Part shown: piece after piece, positions 48,120-56,300 of the stretch
How the letters are laid out: each line of letters begins with the position of its first letter
How positions within the stretch are numbered: the stretch's first letter is position 1
NCBI RefSeq assembly: GCF_025972045.1
Contig: NZ_JAPDHX010000001.1
Span: forward strand, 457,181 to 521,180
DNA: 64,000 bases
Source of the DNA: Micropruina sonneratiae
Lineage (GTDB): Bacteria > Actinomycetota > Actinomycetes > Propionibacteriales > Propionibacteriaceae
Direction of reading: 5' to 3'
Made by a program: the position numbers and the translations under genes
Notes under the pieces: generated by a model
The model's database searches: none
Seen by the model: only the letters and a program-made list of their open reading frames with translations
What the model was told of the DNA's origin: nothing

Positions 48120-48455
48120 CGTGCTCCATTCCTCCCGGTCACGGTAGCGAGGACGGCACGCGCCTCAGGGGTGTCCGGCCGGATCGGGCCAACCGCTACC
48201 CGATCGGGTAGTCGGGCCCGTGCCGGGATGCCCGTGCAGGTACACCCGCGCCGACGCCGAGAACGTCGCCGGGGGCGGTGGCCATCATCGAAGGGTGAGT
48301 AGGTCCGGCGGCGTCCGCGTGGTGAAGCTGCTCGTCGTCGGTGCGGCGTTCATCGGACTGGTCTGGGCCGTGGCCGGCCTGCGGGCCGCGACGGTCGAGT
48401 CGCCGTCCACGACTGCGGGGTGCCCGACCGACCGGTCCGCTCGATCGGACTGGCC
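48120..48455. other. Intergenic region upstream of the two-component system
   Basis: 336 bases. It holds a perfect palindrome at 48196-48211, and a short open frame from about 48299 that would encode one hydrophobic helix (VKLLVVGAAFIGLVWAVAGL) but runs into the phosphodiesterase gene on the other strand. I do not call the frame a gene. No RNA gene or terminator is obvious. Confidence 0.5.
48196..48211. promoter_or_regulatory. Perfect 16-bp palindrome upstream of the sensor kinase
   Basis: CTACCCGATCGGGTAG, 77 bases before the kinase start. A perfect 16-mer palindrome suits a dimeric LuxR-type regulator and could be the autoregulatory site of this two-component system. Confidence 0.5.
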
Positions 48456-48947
48456 TCAGGGCAACTCGTGGATGGTGGCAGCGACCAGGACGCCGTCGTC
48501 GATCACCAACTCGGCGAGCGTGCGGTGCGGCTGACGGCGCTTGTCGGTGGGCGAGCCCGGGTTGAGGATGCGCAGCCGGTCGTCGCCGGCGTCCAACGGA
48601 ATGTGGGAGTGGCCGAAGACCACCAGGTCACAGGCGGGGAACCGGCGGTGCAGCCGTTGCAGCCTGCCCTGTTTCGCTCCGGCGTCGTGCACCATGCCCA
48701 CCCGCACGCCGTCCAGCTCGAACTCGAGCGTCTCGGGGGCTCCCCAGGCCGCCACGTCCGGGCCGTCGTTGTTGCCCAGCACGACCTTCACCGGCGCGAA
48801 GGCGGCCAACTCGTCCAGCACGGCCGGCGTGCACACGTCGCCCGCGTGCAGGATCAGGTCGGCCCGCTCGGCGAAGCGAGCCACGGCCGGCGGGCACCTC
48901 TTCCAGAACCGCGGGGCGTGGGTGTCGGACAGGACCAGGACGCGCAT
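48456..48947 (-). CDS. YfcE/MJ0936-type metallophosphodiesterase
   Basis: A 163-residue calcineurin-like phosphoesterase with the five metal motifs in order: SDTHA, HAGDV, GNND, HDAG and GHSHIPL. This is the short YfcE/MJ0936 family, which cleaves phosphodiesters in vitro; physiological substrate unknown. ATG 48947 fits the family start. A CAGACT box 6 bases upstream is a weak leaderless candidate. It is divergent from infA. Confidence 0.85.
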   Translation of the reverse strand: MRVLVLSDTHAPRFWKRCPPAVARFAERADLILHAGDVCTPAVLDELAAFAPVKVVLGNNDGPDVAAWGAPETLEFELDGVRVGMVHDAGAKQGRLQRLHRRFPACDLVVFGHSHIPLDAGDDRLRILNPGSPTDKRRQPHRTLAELVIDDGVLVAATIHELP

Positions 48948-48989
48948 CGCCCCAGTCTGGCGGGCCGGGGCGGCGGAGAGCCCGGCGTT

Positions 48990-49065
48990 CGCCGGGATGA
49001 CGGGGCGCCGGGATGACGGAGCGCGGGGAGGACCGGGAAGGTAGGGAGGAGCGCCGGGATGACGG
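48990..49065. repeat. Three direct copies of a 14-mer before infA
   Basis: CGCCGGGATGACGG at 48990-49003, 49006-49019 and 49052-49065, in the 223-bp gap between the phosphodiesterase and infA. The remaining bases between copies are G-rich. Confidence 0.7.
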
Positions 49066-49088
49066 GGGCGGGTGGACCCCTCGCCGAT

Positions 49089-49118
49089 TTGGGGGGCTGC
49101 TGTGCCTTGGACTAGACT
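49089..49118 (+). promoter_or_regulatory. Promoter of the infA ribosomal operon
   Basis: TTGGGG, 18 bases, TAGACT, with about 50 bases to the infA start, which has its own GGGAG site. Confidence 0.5.
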
Positions 49119-49170
49119 CGACCTTCGGTCACCTGTGTCCACAGGTGCGTCCACGTCCAGATTGGGAGCA

Positions 49171-49392
49171 ATGGCGAAGAAGGAAGGTGCCCTCGAGCTC
49201 GAGGGCCAGGTCGTAGAAGCACTGCCGAATGCGATGTTCCGGGTGGAGCTGGCCAACGGTCACAAGGTGCTGGCGACGATCAGCGGCAAGATGCGGCAGC
49301 ACTACATCCGCATCCTTCCGGCCGACCGTGTCGTCGTCGAGCTGTCTCCCTACGATCTGACCCGCGGTCGCATCGTCTACCGGCACAAGTAA
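49171..49392 (+). CDS. infA: Translation initiation factor IF-1
   Basis: A 73-residue S1/OB-fold protein starting [20 protein letters not shown] and ending [11 protein letters not shown], full length and highly conserved. It binds the 30S A site with IF-2 and IF-3. First gene of the infA-rpmJ-rpsM-rpsK-rpsD-rpoA-rplQ cluster. ATG 49171 has GGGAGC before it. Confidence 0.98.
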   Translation: MAKKEGALELEGQVVEALPNAMFRVELANGHKVLATISGKMRQHYIRILPADRVVVELSPYDLTRGRIVYRHK

Positions 49393-49478
49393 CCCGCACA
49401 TCCACCACCAGTTCCGGCGCCTCCCTCGCTGACCCGAGGGAAACCCTTGTCCGGGGCGACGAGTCAGAAAGTTGCTCG

Positions 49479-49592
49479 ATGAAGGTTCAGCCGAGCGTCA
49501 AGAAGATCTGCGACAAGTGCAAGGTGATCCGCCGGCATGGTCGCGTGATGGTGATCTGCGACAACCCGCGGCACAAGCAGCGCCAGGGCTGA
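49479..49592 (+). CDS. rpmJ: 50S ribosomal protein L36 (zinc-binding form)
   Basis: A 37-residue protein: [20 protein letters not shown] followed by [17 protein letters not shown]. Zinc ligands C11, C14, C27 and H32 are all present, so this is the C+ form. Such forms are often accompanied elsewhere by a zinc-independent paralogue used under zinc limitation. It is too short for most gene finders but unmistakable. Confidence 0.97.
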
Positions 49593-49626
49593 CCTGGCCA
49601 GCGCCGTAACGGGCCGCAGCAACACC

Positions 49627-49729
49627 GGACGGGGCCGCACCCGTCCACCCGCCCCAGGGCGGACCAACAGAACAACGTGATCGCACCAACCGGAGCAATC
49701 CGGTTGCCACCCCCGGTCGGAGGCCGGGG
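49627..49729 (+). promoter_or_regulatory. Structured leader before rpsM
   Basis: The 226-base gap between rpmJ and rpsM holds three clear hairpins: GGACGGG/CCCGTCC (49627-49646), AACCGGA-GCAA-TCCGGTT with a GNRA-type loop (49688-49705), and CCCCGG/CCGGGG (49711-49729). Ribosomal protein operons are often autoregulated at such leaders, for example by S4. Confidence 0.45.
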
Positions 49730-49818
49730 CCCACGCCGAGGCGGCGAGGGGACGCATCACGCCAGACACCTCCGCGGACGGGGCAGAAACCCCTCCGACA
49801 ACGAAAGGGAAACGCCTC

Positions 49819-50193
49819 ATGGCACGCCTCATCGGGGTGGATCTTCCGCGCGAGAAGCGCCTGGAGATCGCACTCACCTACATCTTCGGCATCGGCCGTA
49901 CCCGCGCCGCCGAAACCCTGGCCGCCACTGGCATCAGTGGCGACATCCGTGTCCACCAACTGACCGACGAGCAGCTCGTTGCGCTTCGTGATCACATCGA
50001 AGCGAACTACGAGACCGAGGGCGACCTGCGCCGCACCGTCGCCGCCGACATCCGGCGCAAGATCGAGATCGGCTCCTACCAGGGCCGTCGTCACCGCATG
50101 GGCCTGCCCGTGCGTGGTCAGCGCACCCGGACGAACGCCCGCACCCGCAAGGGGAAGAAGAAGGCGGTCGCCGGCAAGAAGAAGGCCCGCTGA
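49819..50193 (+). CDS. rpsM: 30S ribosomal protein S13
   Basis: A 124-residue S13, starting [20 protein letters not shown], with the helical domain and a basic tail ([20 protein letters not shown]) that reaches towards the tRNA sites. Purine-rich GAAAGGGA before ATG 49819. Order infA-rpmJ-rpsM-rpsK-rpsD-rpoA-rplQ is the standard actinobacterial one. Confidence 0.98.
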   Translation: MARLIGVDLPREKRLEIALTYIFGIGRTRAAETLAATGISGDIRVHQLTDEQLVALRDHIEANYETEGDLRRTVAADIRRKIEIGSYQGRRHRMGLPVRGQRTRTNARTRKGKKKAVAGKKKAR

Positions 50194-50234
50194 CGCGGCC
50201 CCTAGGCACGAGATACCAGGAGAACTGAGAACAC

Positions 50235-50651
50235 ATGGCTACTGCAGGCCGCACCAAGGCGCAGGCCGGGTCCAAGACCAAGCTGCGCCGCAAGGAGAAG
50301 AAGAACGTCACCGCCGGTCAGGCGCACATCAAGTCGACGTTCAACAACACCATCATCACGATCACCGATCCCACCGGTGGGGTGATCTCGTGGGCCTCCG
50401 CCGGCACCGTCGGCTTCAAGGGCTCGCGCAAGTCGACCCCGTTCGCCGCCCAGATGGCCGCCGAGGCCGCCGGACGCCGCGCCATGGAGCACGGCATGAA
50501 GCGCGTGGACGTCTTCGTCAAGGGTCCCGGCTCCGGCCGTGAGACCGCGATCCGTTCGCTGGGTGCCGTCGGGCTGGAGATCGGCCCGATCGCCGATGTC
50601 ACCCCGGTGCCGCACAACGGCTGCCGTCCGCCCAAGCGCCGTCGCGTCTGA
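50235..50651 (+). CDS. rpsK: 30S ribosomal protein S11
   Basis: A 138-residue S11: a basic N-terminal extension, then [20 protein letters not shown] and the [13 protein letters not shown] ending. It forms part of the platform near the mRNA exit. AGGAGAA before ATG 50235. Confidence 0.98.
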   Translation: MATAGRTKAQAGSKTKLRRKEKKNVTAGQAHIKSTFNNTIITITDPTGGVISWASAGTVGFKGSRKSTPFAAQMAAEAAGRRAMEHGMKRVDVFVKGPGSGRETAIRSLGAVGLEIGPIADVTPVPHNGCRPPKRRRV

Positions 50652-50680
50652 GCCCGAGCCGAAGAAAGAAGGACTGAACA

Positions 50681-51286
50681 ATGGCCCGTTACACCGGACC
50701 CATCACCAAGAAGTCGCGCCGGCTCGGGACCGACCTGGTCGGCAACGACAAGGCGTTCGAGCGCCGCGCCTACCCGCCCGGCGTGCACGGCCGCGGCCGC
50801 ACCAAGGAGAGCGAGTACCTGCTGCAGCTCCGCGAGAAGCAGAAGGCCCGCTACGCCTACGGCGTGCTCGAAAAGCAGTTCCGCCGCTACTACGAGGAAG
50901 CCAACCGGCTCGCCGGCAAGACCGGTGACAACCTGCTGATCATCCTCGAGTCCCGGCTCGACAACGTGATCTACCGCTCCGGCCTGGCCAACACCCGCCG
51001 GCAGGCCCGTCAGCTCGTCGTGCACGGCCACTTCCTGGTCAACGGCAAGAAGGTCAACATCCCGTCGTACCGGGTGGGCGCCTACGACATCATCGACATC
51101 GCGCCCAAGTCGCTGAACTCGCTGCCGTTCGTGATCGCCCGCGAGACCCACCACGAGCGCACGGTTCCGGCCTGGCTCACGGTGCGTCCGAACAAGGGCC
51201 GCATCCTGGTGCACCAGCTGCCGGTCCGCGACCAGATCACCATCGACGTCCAGGAACAGCTGATCGTCGAGCTCTACTCCAAGTGA
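50681..51286 (+). CDS. rpsD: 30S ribosomal protein S4 (cysteine-free form)
   Basis: A 201-residue S4 starting MARYTGPITKKSRRLGTDLV, with the S4 RNA-binding fold (ANTRRQARQLVVHGHFLVNG). The N-terminal zinc cysteines found in some S4 proteins are absent, so this is the C- form. S4 is an early 30S assembly protein and a known operon autoregulator in other bacteria, which makes the structured leader before rpsM and the hairpins after this gene of interest. Confidence 0.98.
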   Translation: MARYTGPITKKSRRLGTDLVGNDKAFERRAYPPGVHGRGRTKESEYLLQLREKQKARYAYGVLEKQFRRYYEEANRLAGKTGDNLLIILESRLDNVIYRSGLANTRRQARQLVVHGHFLVNGKKVNIPSYRVGAYDIIDIAPKSLNSLPFVIARETHHERTVPAWLTVRPNKGRILVHQLPVRDQITIDVQEQLIVELYSK

Positions 51287-51295
51287 GCCTTCCGG

Positions 51296-51318
51296 CGGCC
51301 CCCGAACCTCGGGGGCCG
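51296..51318 (+). terminator. Hairpin 1 between rpsD and rpoA
   Basis: CGGCCCCCGA, loop ACC, TCGGGGGCCG: a 10-bp perfect stem 10 bases past the rpsD stop. No T-tract; it may be an attenuator or RNA-processing site rather than a full stop. Confidence 0.55.
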
Positions 51319-51325
51319 TCGGAGC

Positions 51326-51350
51326 GAGGACGCCGCGCCGCGGCGTCCTC
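51326..51350 (+). terminator. Hairpin 2 between rpsD and rpoA
   Basis: GAGGACGCCGC, loop GCC, GCGGCGTCCTC: an 11-bp perfect stem directly after hairpin 1. Confidence 0.55.
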
Positions 51351-51430
51351 ATCCCCGTCCGGGGTGGCCCCGGGCGGGTTGACCAGGACTGCCTTCATAT
51401 AGCGGTTGGCAGGAAAGGAAACACAACTAC

Positions 51431-52435
51431 ATGCTCATCGCACAGCGTCCGACCCTGACCGAAGAGGTCGTCGACGACCACCGCTCCCGCTTCGTCGTGG
51501 AGCCCCTCGAGCCCGGTGTGGGCTACACCCTCGGCAACTCGCTGCGCCGCACGCTGCTGTCGTCCATTCCGGGCGCGGCCGTGACCAGCATCAAGATCGA
51601 GGGCGTCAACCACGAGTTCTCCACCATCGAAGGCGTCGTCGAGGACGTGACCGAGGTCATCTTGAACCTCAAGGGCCTGGTGCTGTCCTCCGAGGAGGAC
51701 GAGCCCGTCGTCATGTACCTGCGCAAGGCCGGCCCCGGTGAGGTCACCGCCGCCGATATCGCGCCGCCCGCCGGCGTCGAGGTGCACAACCCCGACCTGC
51801 ACATCGCCACGCTGAACGACACCGGCAAGGTCGAGATGGAGCTGGTCGTCGAGCGCGGCCGCGGCTACGTCTCCGCCGTGCAGAACAAGAACATCGACGC
51901 CGAGATCGGCCGGATTCCGGTCGACTCGCTGTACAGCCCGGTGCTGAAGGTCACCTACAAGGTCGAGGCCACCCGCGTCGAGCAGCGCACCGACTTCAAC
52001 CGGCTCACCCTGGACGTCGAGACCAAGTCCTCGATGACCCCGCGCGACGCCGTGGCGTCCGCCGGCAAGACCCTGGTGGAGCTGTTCGGCCTGGCCCGCG
52101 AGTTGAACGTCGACGCCGAGGGCGTCGAGATCGGCCCGTCCCCGGTGGACGAGCAGCTGGCCGCCGACCTGGCGCTGCCGGTGGAGGAGCTGAAGCTCAC
52201 CATGCGCAGCTACAACTGCCTCAAGCGTGAGGGCATCCACACCGTGTCCGAGCTGGTGTCGCGCTCGGAGCAGGACCTGCTGGACATCCGGAACTTCGGT
52301 TCGAAGTCCATCGAAGAGGTCAAGCTGCGGCTGCACGAGATGGGCCTGTCGCTGAAGGACAGCTCGCCCGGCTTCGACCCGCTGGCCGCCCTCAACCGCT
52401 ACAACGACGACGCCGATTTCGGCGACGAGTACTGA
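51431..52435 (+). CDS. rpoA: RNA polymerase alpha subunit
   Basis: A 334-residue alpha subunit. The N-terminal domain (about 1-230) dimerises and scaffolds beta and beta'; [20 protein letters not shown] is the hallmark. The C-terminal domain (about 250-315: [20 protein letters not shown], then [15 protein letters not shown]) binds UP elements and activators. An acidic tail ([10 protein letters not shown]) closes it. The 145-base gap from rpsD contains two hairpins, then AGGAAAGGAAAC before ATG 51431. Confidence 0.98.
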   Translation: MLIAQRPTLTEEVVDDHRSRFVVEPLEPGVGYTLGNSLRRTLLSSIPGAAVTSIKIEGVNHEFSTIEGVVEDVTEVILNLKGLVLSSEEDEPVVMYLRKAGPGEVTAADIAPPAGVEVHNPDLHIATLNDTGKVEMELVVERGRGYVSAVQNKNIDAEIGRIPVDSLYSPVLKVTYKVEATRVEQRTDFNRLTLDVETKSSMTPRDAVASAGKTLVELFGLARELNVDAEGVEIGPSPVDEQLAADLALPVEELKLTMRSYNCLKREGIHTVSELVSRSEQDLLDIRNFGSKSIEEVKLRLHEMGLSLKDSSPGFDPLAALNRYNDDADFGDEY

Positions 52436-52458
52436 TCCGCGAATAGGAGAACACCGAA

Positions 52459-53031
52459 ATGCCCAAGCCAACCAAGGGCCCCCGGTTCGGGGGGTCCCCG
52501 GCCCACCAGCGGATCATCCTGGCGAACCTGGCCAGCCAGCTCTTCGAGCACGGCCGGATCACCACCACCGAGGCCAAGGCCAAGCGAGTCCAGCCGCTGG
52601 CCGAGCGGCTGATCGCCAAGGCCAAGCGGGGTGACCTGCACAACCGTCGCCAGGTGCTCTCGACGATCACCGACAAGGGCGTGGTGCACGTCCTGTTCAC
52701 GGAGATCGCCCCGAAGCTGGCCGACCGCGACGGTGGCTACACCCGGATCACCAAGATCGGGCCGCGCAAGGGCGACAACGCCCCGATGGCCGTGATCGAG
52801 ATCATCACCGAGACCGTCGAGGAGTCGCGGGCCAACAAGGCCAAGGCCAAGGGTGCCGCGACGTCCAAGAAGGCCGACAAGCCGGCCGCTCCGAAGCGGG
52901 CCAAGGCCGCCGCCGCGGCGTCCAGCCCGTCGTCGCCCTCGAGCCCGTCGGCGCCGTCGCCCGACGAGGCCCCGGAGGCCGCCGAGCAGACCGAGGCCCC
53001 CGAGGCCGCGGAGGATTCCGCGAAGGCCTGA
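52459..53031 (+). CDS. rplQ: 50S ribosomal protein L17 with long C-terminal extension
   Basis: Residues 1-~120 are a normal L17 ([55 protein letters not shown]). Residues ~125-190 are a low-complexity tail of Ala, Lys and Pro, then Glu-rich ([17 protein letters not shown]). Such tails on L17 are common in actinobacteria; their role is unknown, perhaps surface-exposed and mobile. Last gene of the operon, followed by a terminator. Confidence 0.97.
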   Translation: MPKPTKGPRFGGSPAHQRIILANLASQLFEHGRITTTEAKAKRVQPLAERLIAKAKRGDLHNRRQVLSTITDKGVVHVLFTEIAPKLADRDGGYTRITKIGPRKGDNAPMAVIEIITETVEESRANKAKAKGAATSKKADKPAAPKRAKAAAAASSPSSPSSPSAPSPDEAPEAAEQTEAPEAAEDSAKA

Positions 53032-53042
53032 CCTTCCGCTCG

Positions 53043-53072
53043 ACTGCCCGGTCCCCGTTGGGGCCGGGCAGT
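53043..53072 (+). terminator. Terminator of the infA-rplQ operon
   Basis: A 13-bp stem, ACTGCCCGG-CCCC with one bulged T on the left arm and GGGGCCGGGCAGT on the right, loop GTT, followed by TG-rich sequence. Confidence 0.8.
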
Positions 53073-53119
53073 TGTGCGTCCGGAGCTCCTTGCCCGGCCC
53101 GGTGATTTCATCGGCACTG

Positions 53120-53201
53120 GATATACCGATCTTCGACCTCGATGCGCAATGAAACGTTTCGATGTCCTCCTGGGTCGATCGACGTCGAAAATCGGTATAT
53201 C
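53120..53201. repeat. Long inverted repeat downstream of rplQ
   Basis: Arms GATATACCGATCTTCGAC (53120-53137) and GTCGAAAATCGGTATATC (53184-53201), 17 of 18 positions complementary. The 46-base interior contains the perfect palindrome GAAACGTTTC (53151-53160). The stretch is much richer in A/T than its surroundings and lies just before the aminopeptidase-like gene promoter. Confidence 0.75.
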
Positions 53202-53244
53202 GGCAGGAGGGGAATCGGGTCGTCGACGGCTGGAACGGGTCGGC

Positions 53245-53250
53245 TAGCCT
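53245..53250 (+). promoter_or_regulatory. Leaderless-type -10 box for the hydrolase gene
   Basis: TAGCCT, 6 bases before GTG 53257. Confidence 0.5.
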
Positions 53251-53256
53251 CGCCTG

Positions 53257-54093
53257 GTGACCGATCGATCCGAAGCTGTGGTGCTGGGCGACGGCGTCCG
53301 GTTGGCGACGACGACCCGGCCCGGACGCCCCGGCGCGCCGGACGTGGTGCTGCTGCACGGCGGTCCCGGGCTGTGGGACTACCTCGAGCCGCTGGCCGAC
53401 CTGATCGGCGGCGAGGCCACCGTTCTTCGCTACGACCAGCGCGGCTGCGGGGCGTCGTCGGCGTCCGCCGAGCAGTCGATGGCCCGCAGCGTCGCCGACC
53501 TGGAGGAGCTGCGCGAGCACTGGGGGATGGAGTCGATGGTCGTGGTCGGGCACTCGTTCGGTGCGGCGCTGGCGCTGGCCTACGCGGCCGGCCACCCGCA
53601 GCGGGTCAGCGTGCTGGGGCACGTGTCGGGGGTGGGGATCGGTGATTGGCACACCCCGTTCGCGGCCGAGCGGGCTCGGCGCGGGGAGCCGTTCGCCGCC
53701 CGGCTCGCGGAACTGAAGGCGATCGCGAACCGGACGCCCGAGCAGGAGGTGGAGTGGCGGCGGCTGACCTGGGCCACCGACTACGCCGACGTCCGGTTCG
53801 GCTACACGGCGTCCGAACCGATGGCCCGGACGCCATACCCGATCAACCACATCGCCAACTCGGCGATCCGGTACGGCGACGCCGACCTGATCGGCTGGGC
53901 CGCCGCCACCACCTGCCCGGTGTACTTCATCCACGGCACGGCCGACCCGCGCCCGGCCGCCAACGCCATGCTGCTGGCCGACCGGACGCCGATCGCGCGC
54001 AAGCGGGCGGTTGAGGGCGCCGGGCATCTGCCCTGGGTGGAGCAGCCCGACCAGCTGCGTGAACTGTTGGTCGAACTGCTCCGAGCGGGCTGA
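53257..54093 (+). CDS. Proline iminopeptidase-like alpha/beta hydrolase
   Basis: A 278-residue hydrolase: LLHGGPGLWDYLEPLA (the HGGPG oxyanion motif of S33 peptidases), RYDQRGCGAS, nucleophile S100 in VVVGHSFGAA and the final histidine in EGAGHLPWVE. These features point to proline iminopeptidase or a related aminopeptidase, although haloalkane-type and ester hydrolases share them. Cytoplasmic. It is convergent with the small YdhR/KorC-like gene, 3 bases apart. Confidence 0.82.
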   Translation: MTDRSEAVVLGDGVRLATTTRPGRPGAPDVVLLHGGPGLWDYLEPLADLIGGEATVLRYDQRGCGASSASAEQSMARSVADLEELREHWGMESMVVVGHSFGAALALAYAAGHPQRVSVLGHVSGVGIGDWHTPFAAERARRGEPFAARLAELKAIANRTPEQEVEWRRLTWATDYADVRFGYTASEPMARTPYPINHIANSAIRYGDADLIGWAAATTCPVYFIHGTADPRPAANAMLLADRTPIARKRAVEGAGHLPWVEQPDQLRELLVELLRAG

Positions 54094-54096
54094 GGC

Positions 54097-54252
54097 TCAG
54101 TCGGCCTTGGTCCGACCCTCCTTGCTGCGCTGCTTGTTGACGGTGCGGGCCGCGATCTCCTCGGCCCGGTCGTCGGAGCGGCCCTGCTCTTGCTCGCTGT
54201 CCTTGACGTGCTCGTACTGACGCTCGTCCTTGGCCGACCATTCCTTGGGCAT
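54097..54252 (-). CDS. Small charged protein, often labelled plasmid stabilisation protein
   Basis: A 51-residue, highly charged protein: MPKEWSAKDERQYEHVKDSE, then RSDDRAEEIAARTVNKQRSKEG. This short family is widespread in chromosomes and is usually annotated as a plasmid-stabilisation or KorC-like protein by transfer; I see nothing here to support a toxin or partitioning role. ATG 54252 with GAAGGAGGG upstream. It directly follows the short-chain dehydrogenase gene on the same strand, so it may be a stress-operon member. Confidence 0.75.
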   Translation of the reverse strand: MPKEWSAKDERQYEHVKDSEQEQGRSDDRAEEIAARTVNKQRSKEGRTKAD

Positions 54253-54296
54253 GGTGCCCTCCTTCGGTGATTCTCGACGCGGCCAGGCCGATGGGG

Positions 54297-55205
54297 TCAG
54301 AAGACCGGTTTGCCGCCGGTTACCCCGACCACCGTCGCCGACACGTAGGACGCCTCGAGCGGGCTGGCCAGGAACACGAACGCGCCGGCCAGCTCCGAGG
54401 GCTGCCCGGCCCGCCCCAGCGGGGTGTCCGAACCGAACTTCGGCATGCTCTCGCCGGGCTTCGTGGCGGGCTGCAGCGGCGTCCAGATCGGTCCGGGGGC
54501 GACGGCGTTGACCCGGATGCCCTTCTCGCCGAGCTCGGCGGCCAAGTTGACGGTGAAGTTGTTGATCGCGGCCTTGGTCGAGGCGTAGTCGATCAGCGCG
54601 GTTGAGGGGTCGTAGGCCTGGATCGAGCTCACGTTGATGATGCTGGAGCCCGGCTTGAGGTACTGCAGCGCCTGCTGGGTGATCCAGAACATCGCGTACA
54701 GGTTGGTCTTGAACACCCGGTCGAGCTCGGGCGTGGTCAGGTCGGCCAGCCCGCTCTCGCGGCGCGCCCACTGGAAGCCCGCATTGTTGACCACGATGTC
54801 GAGGCCGCCGAGCTGGCCGGCGGCGTCGTCCACGACCTTGCGGGCGGTCGCCTCGTCGGTCAGGTCGCCGGGCAGCAGCACCGCCTTGGCGCCGGCCTTC
54901 TCGACCCACTGCGCGGTGTCCTCGGCGTCGGACTGCTCGTCGGCCAGATAGGAAAGGGCCACGTCGGCGCCCTCGCGGGCGAAGGCGATCGCCACGGCCC
55001 GGCCGATGCCCGAGTCTCCGCCGGTGATCAGGGCCTTGAGACCGGTCAACCGGTTACGGCCCACCCAGCCCTTCTCGCCGTGGTCGGGGACCGGTTCCAT
55101 CGCCGAGGTCAAGCCGGGCGGCTGCTGCTCCTGCTCGGGGAAGCCGCCGTCGGAGCCGGCCAGCGCGGCAGCGGCACGATCGATCGCTTTGAGGTTCTCG
55201 CTCAT
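54297..55205 (-). CDS. Short-chain dehydrogenase, YghA/general-stress type
   Basis: A 302-residue SDR with an N-terminal extension (~45 residues) before the Rossmann fold. TGGDSGIGRAVAIAFAREGA is the cofactor loop, NNAGF the stabilising motif, and S/Y/K catalytic residues lie in NVSSIQAY and YASTKAAI. The extension and loop match YghA/YdaD-like oxidoreductases induced in general stress. Substrate unknown. Its product ends with GVTGGKPVF. The small charged gene follows by 44 bases. Confidence 0.88.
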   Translation of the reverse strand: MSENLKAIDRAAAALAGSDGGFPEQEQQPPGLTSAMEPVPDHGEKGWVGRNRLTGLKALITGGDSGIGRAVAIAFAREGADVALSYLADEQSDAEDTAQWVEKAGAKAVLLPGDLTDEATARKVVDDAAGQLGGLDIVVNNAGFQWARRESGLADLTTPELDRVFKTNLYAMFWITQQALQYLKPGSSIINVSSIQAYDPSTALIDYASTKAAINNFTVNLAAELGEKGIRVNAVAPGPIWTPLQPATKPGESMPKFGSDTPLGRAGQPSELAGAFVFLASPLEASYVSATVVGVTGGKPVF

Positions 55206-55272
55206 CCGTCCACCCTGCCAGCCCGCTCCCCGGGTCACCACCCACTCCGGGGTGGTAGGGCCACCCACCGCC

Positions 55273-56217
55273 TCAGCGTTCGTTGTTCGCCTCGGACGCC
55301 GCGTCGCCGGCCGCCGTGAGCGTGTCCACCAGCGGGGACGCCAGATCGGCCCGGGCCCGTTCGCCGGGCACGGCCTCGGAGTTGCCGGTGGCGCCCGGCA
55401 GCAGCAGGCTGACCAGCTTCATCAGTCGGGTGGTGGTCGCCGGCGCCAGTCCGCGCAAGCGGGTGGCCAGCCAGGTCAGCGGTGTCAGGCTCACCCAGGG
55501 CCGGCCGGCCAGCACCCCGTCGACGATCCGGGTGGCGGCGCGGGCGGCGTCCATCGACAGCAGCGGCAGGGACGCCGCGGTGGCGAACCACGCGTACTCG
55601 CGCGGGGCGTCGCCGAAGAAGCGGGCCTGCACGTGCGAACCGGTCCGCATCAGCCCCGGCACGATCGTGGTCGCCGTCACGCCGGTGCCGGCCAGTTCGC
55701 CGGCCAGCCCGTCGGAGAAGCCGACCGCACCGAACTTGGCCGTCGCGTACGGCAGCAGGTGCGGCGGCGCGACCACCCCGCCGACCGACGCGACGGTGCC
55801 GACGCGGCCGCGACGGCGCTCCCGCATGCCCGGCAGCACCGCCCAGGCCAGGTTGATCGGGCCGTTAAGCATGGTGCCGATGGCGGCGTCGAAGTGTTCG
55901 AGGGTGGCGTCGGCCGCCGGCCCGACCTGGATGATCCCGGCGACGTGGATGGACACCTCGATCGGGCCCAGTTCGGCCTCGATCCTGTCGACGGCCCGCC
56001 GCAAGCCCTCGCGGTCGGTGACGTCTGCCACCTGGGCGGACGCCTCCGGACCCAGCCGGGCGACCGCCCGGTCGAGCTCGGCGGCGTCCCGGGCCAGTAC
56101 GACGACGCGATGGTCGCGCTCGATCAGTCGCTCGGCGATCAGCAGGCCGAGTCCGCGCGATCCGCCGGCGACCACCGCGACCGGTTTCGGGGCGCCGTCA
56201 GCCTTCGAGCCGCTCAC
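55273..56217 (-). CDS. Short-chain dehydrogenase (SDR) with C-terminal extension
   Basis: A 314-residue SDR: VVAGGSRGLGLLIAERL cofactor loop, VAGIIQVGP and the YATAKFGAVGFSDGLAGEL catalytic helix with Tyr and Lys. The last ~80 residues are outside the core fold and contain a hydrophobic patch (TRLMKLVSLLLPGA). It starts at GTG 56217 inside a tandem-duplicated 47-bp segment shared with the end of the alcohol dehydrogenase gene, so its original 4-base overlap with that gene has been pulled apart. Confidence 0.85.
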   Translation of the reverse strand: MSGSKADGAPKPVAVVAGGSRGLGLLIAERLIERDHRVVVLARDAAELDRAVARLGPEASAQVADVTDREGLRRAVDRIEAELGPIEVSIHVAGIIQVGPAADATLEHFDAAIGTMLNGPINLAWAVLPGMRERRRGRVGTVASVGGVVAPPHLLPYATAKFGAVGFSDGLAGELAGTGVTATTIVPGLMRTGSHVQARFFGDAPREYAWFATAASLPLLSMDAARAATRIVDGVLAGRPWVSLTPLTWLATRLRGLAPATTTRLMKLVSLLLPGATGNSEAVPGERARADLASPLVDTLTAAGDAASEANNER

Positions 56218-56300
56218 GGGGTCAGCACGACCTTCAGGCAGCCGTCAGCCTTCGAGCCGCTCACGGGGTCAGCACGACCTTCAGGCAGCCGTCAGCCTTC
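56194..56300. repeat. Perfect 47-bp tandem duplication across a stop/start junction
   Basis: Copy 1 is 56194-56240, copy 2 is 56241-56287, and the first 13 bases recur at 56288-56300. Each full copy contains the alcohol-dehydrogenase C-terminus (CLKVVLTP stop) and the start of the dehydrogenase downstream (VSGSKADG), including the GTGA overlap. Confidence 0.95.

Noticed and set aside
48299-48534. Small frame with one hydrophobic helix upstream of the phosphodiesterase
   Set aside because: It overlaps the phosphodiesterase gene on the other strand by about 80 bases, has no good ribosome-binding site and no recognised family. Kept only as part of the intergenic note.
54097-54252. Toxin or plasmid-stabilisation function for the 51-residue protein
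   Set aside because: The label is inherited annotation; no antitoxin, partition gene or plasmid feature is nearby.
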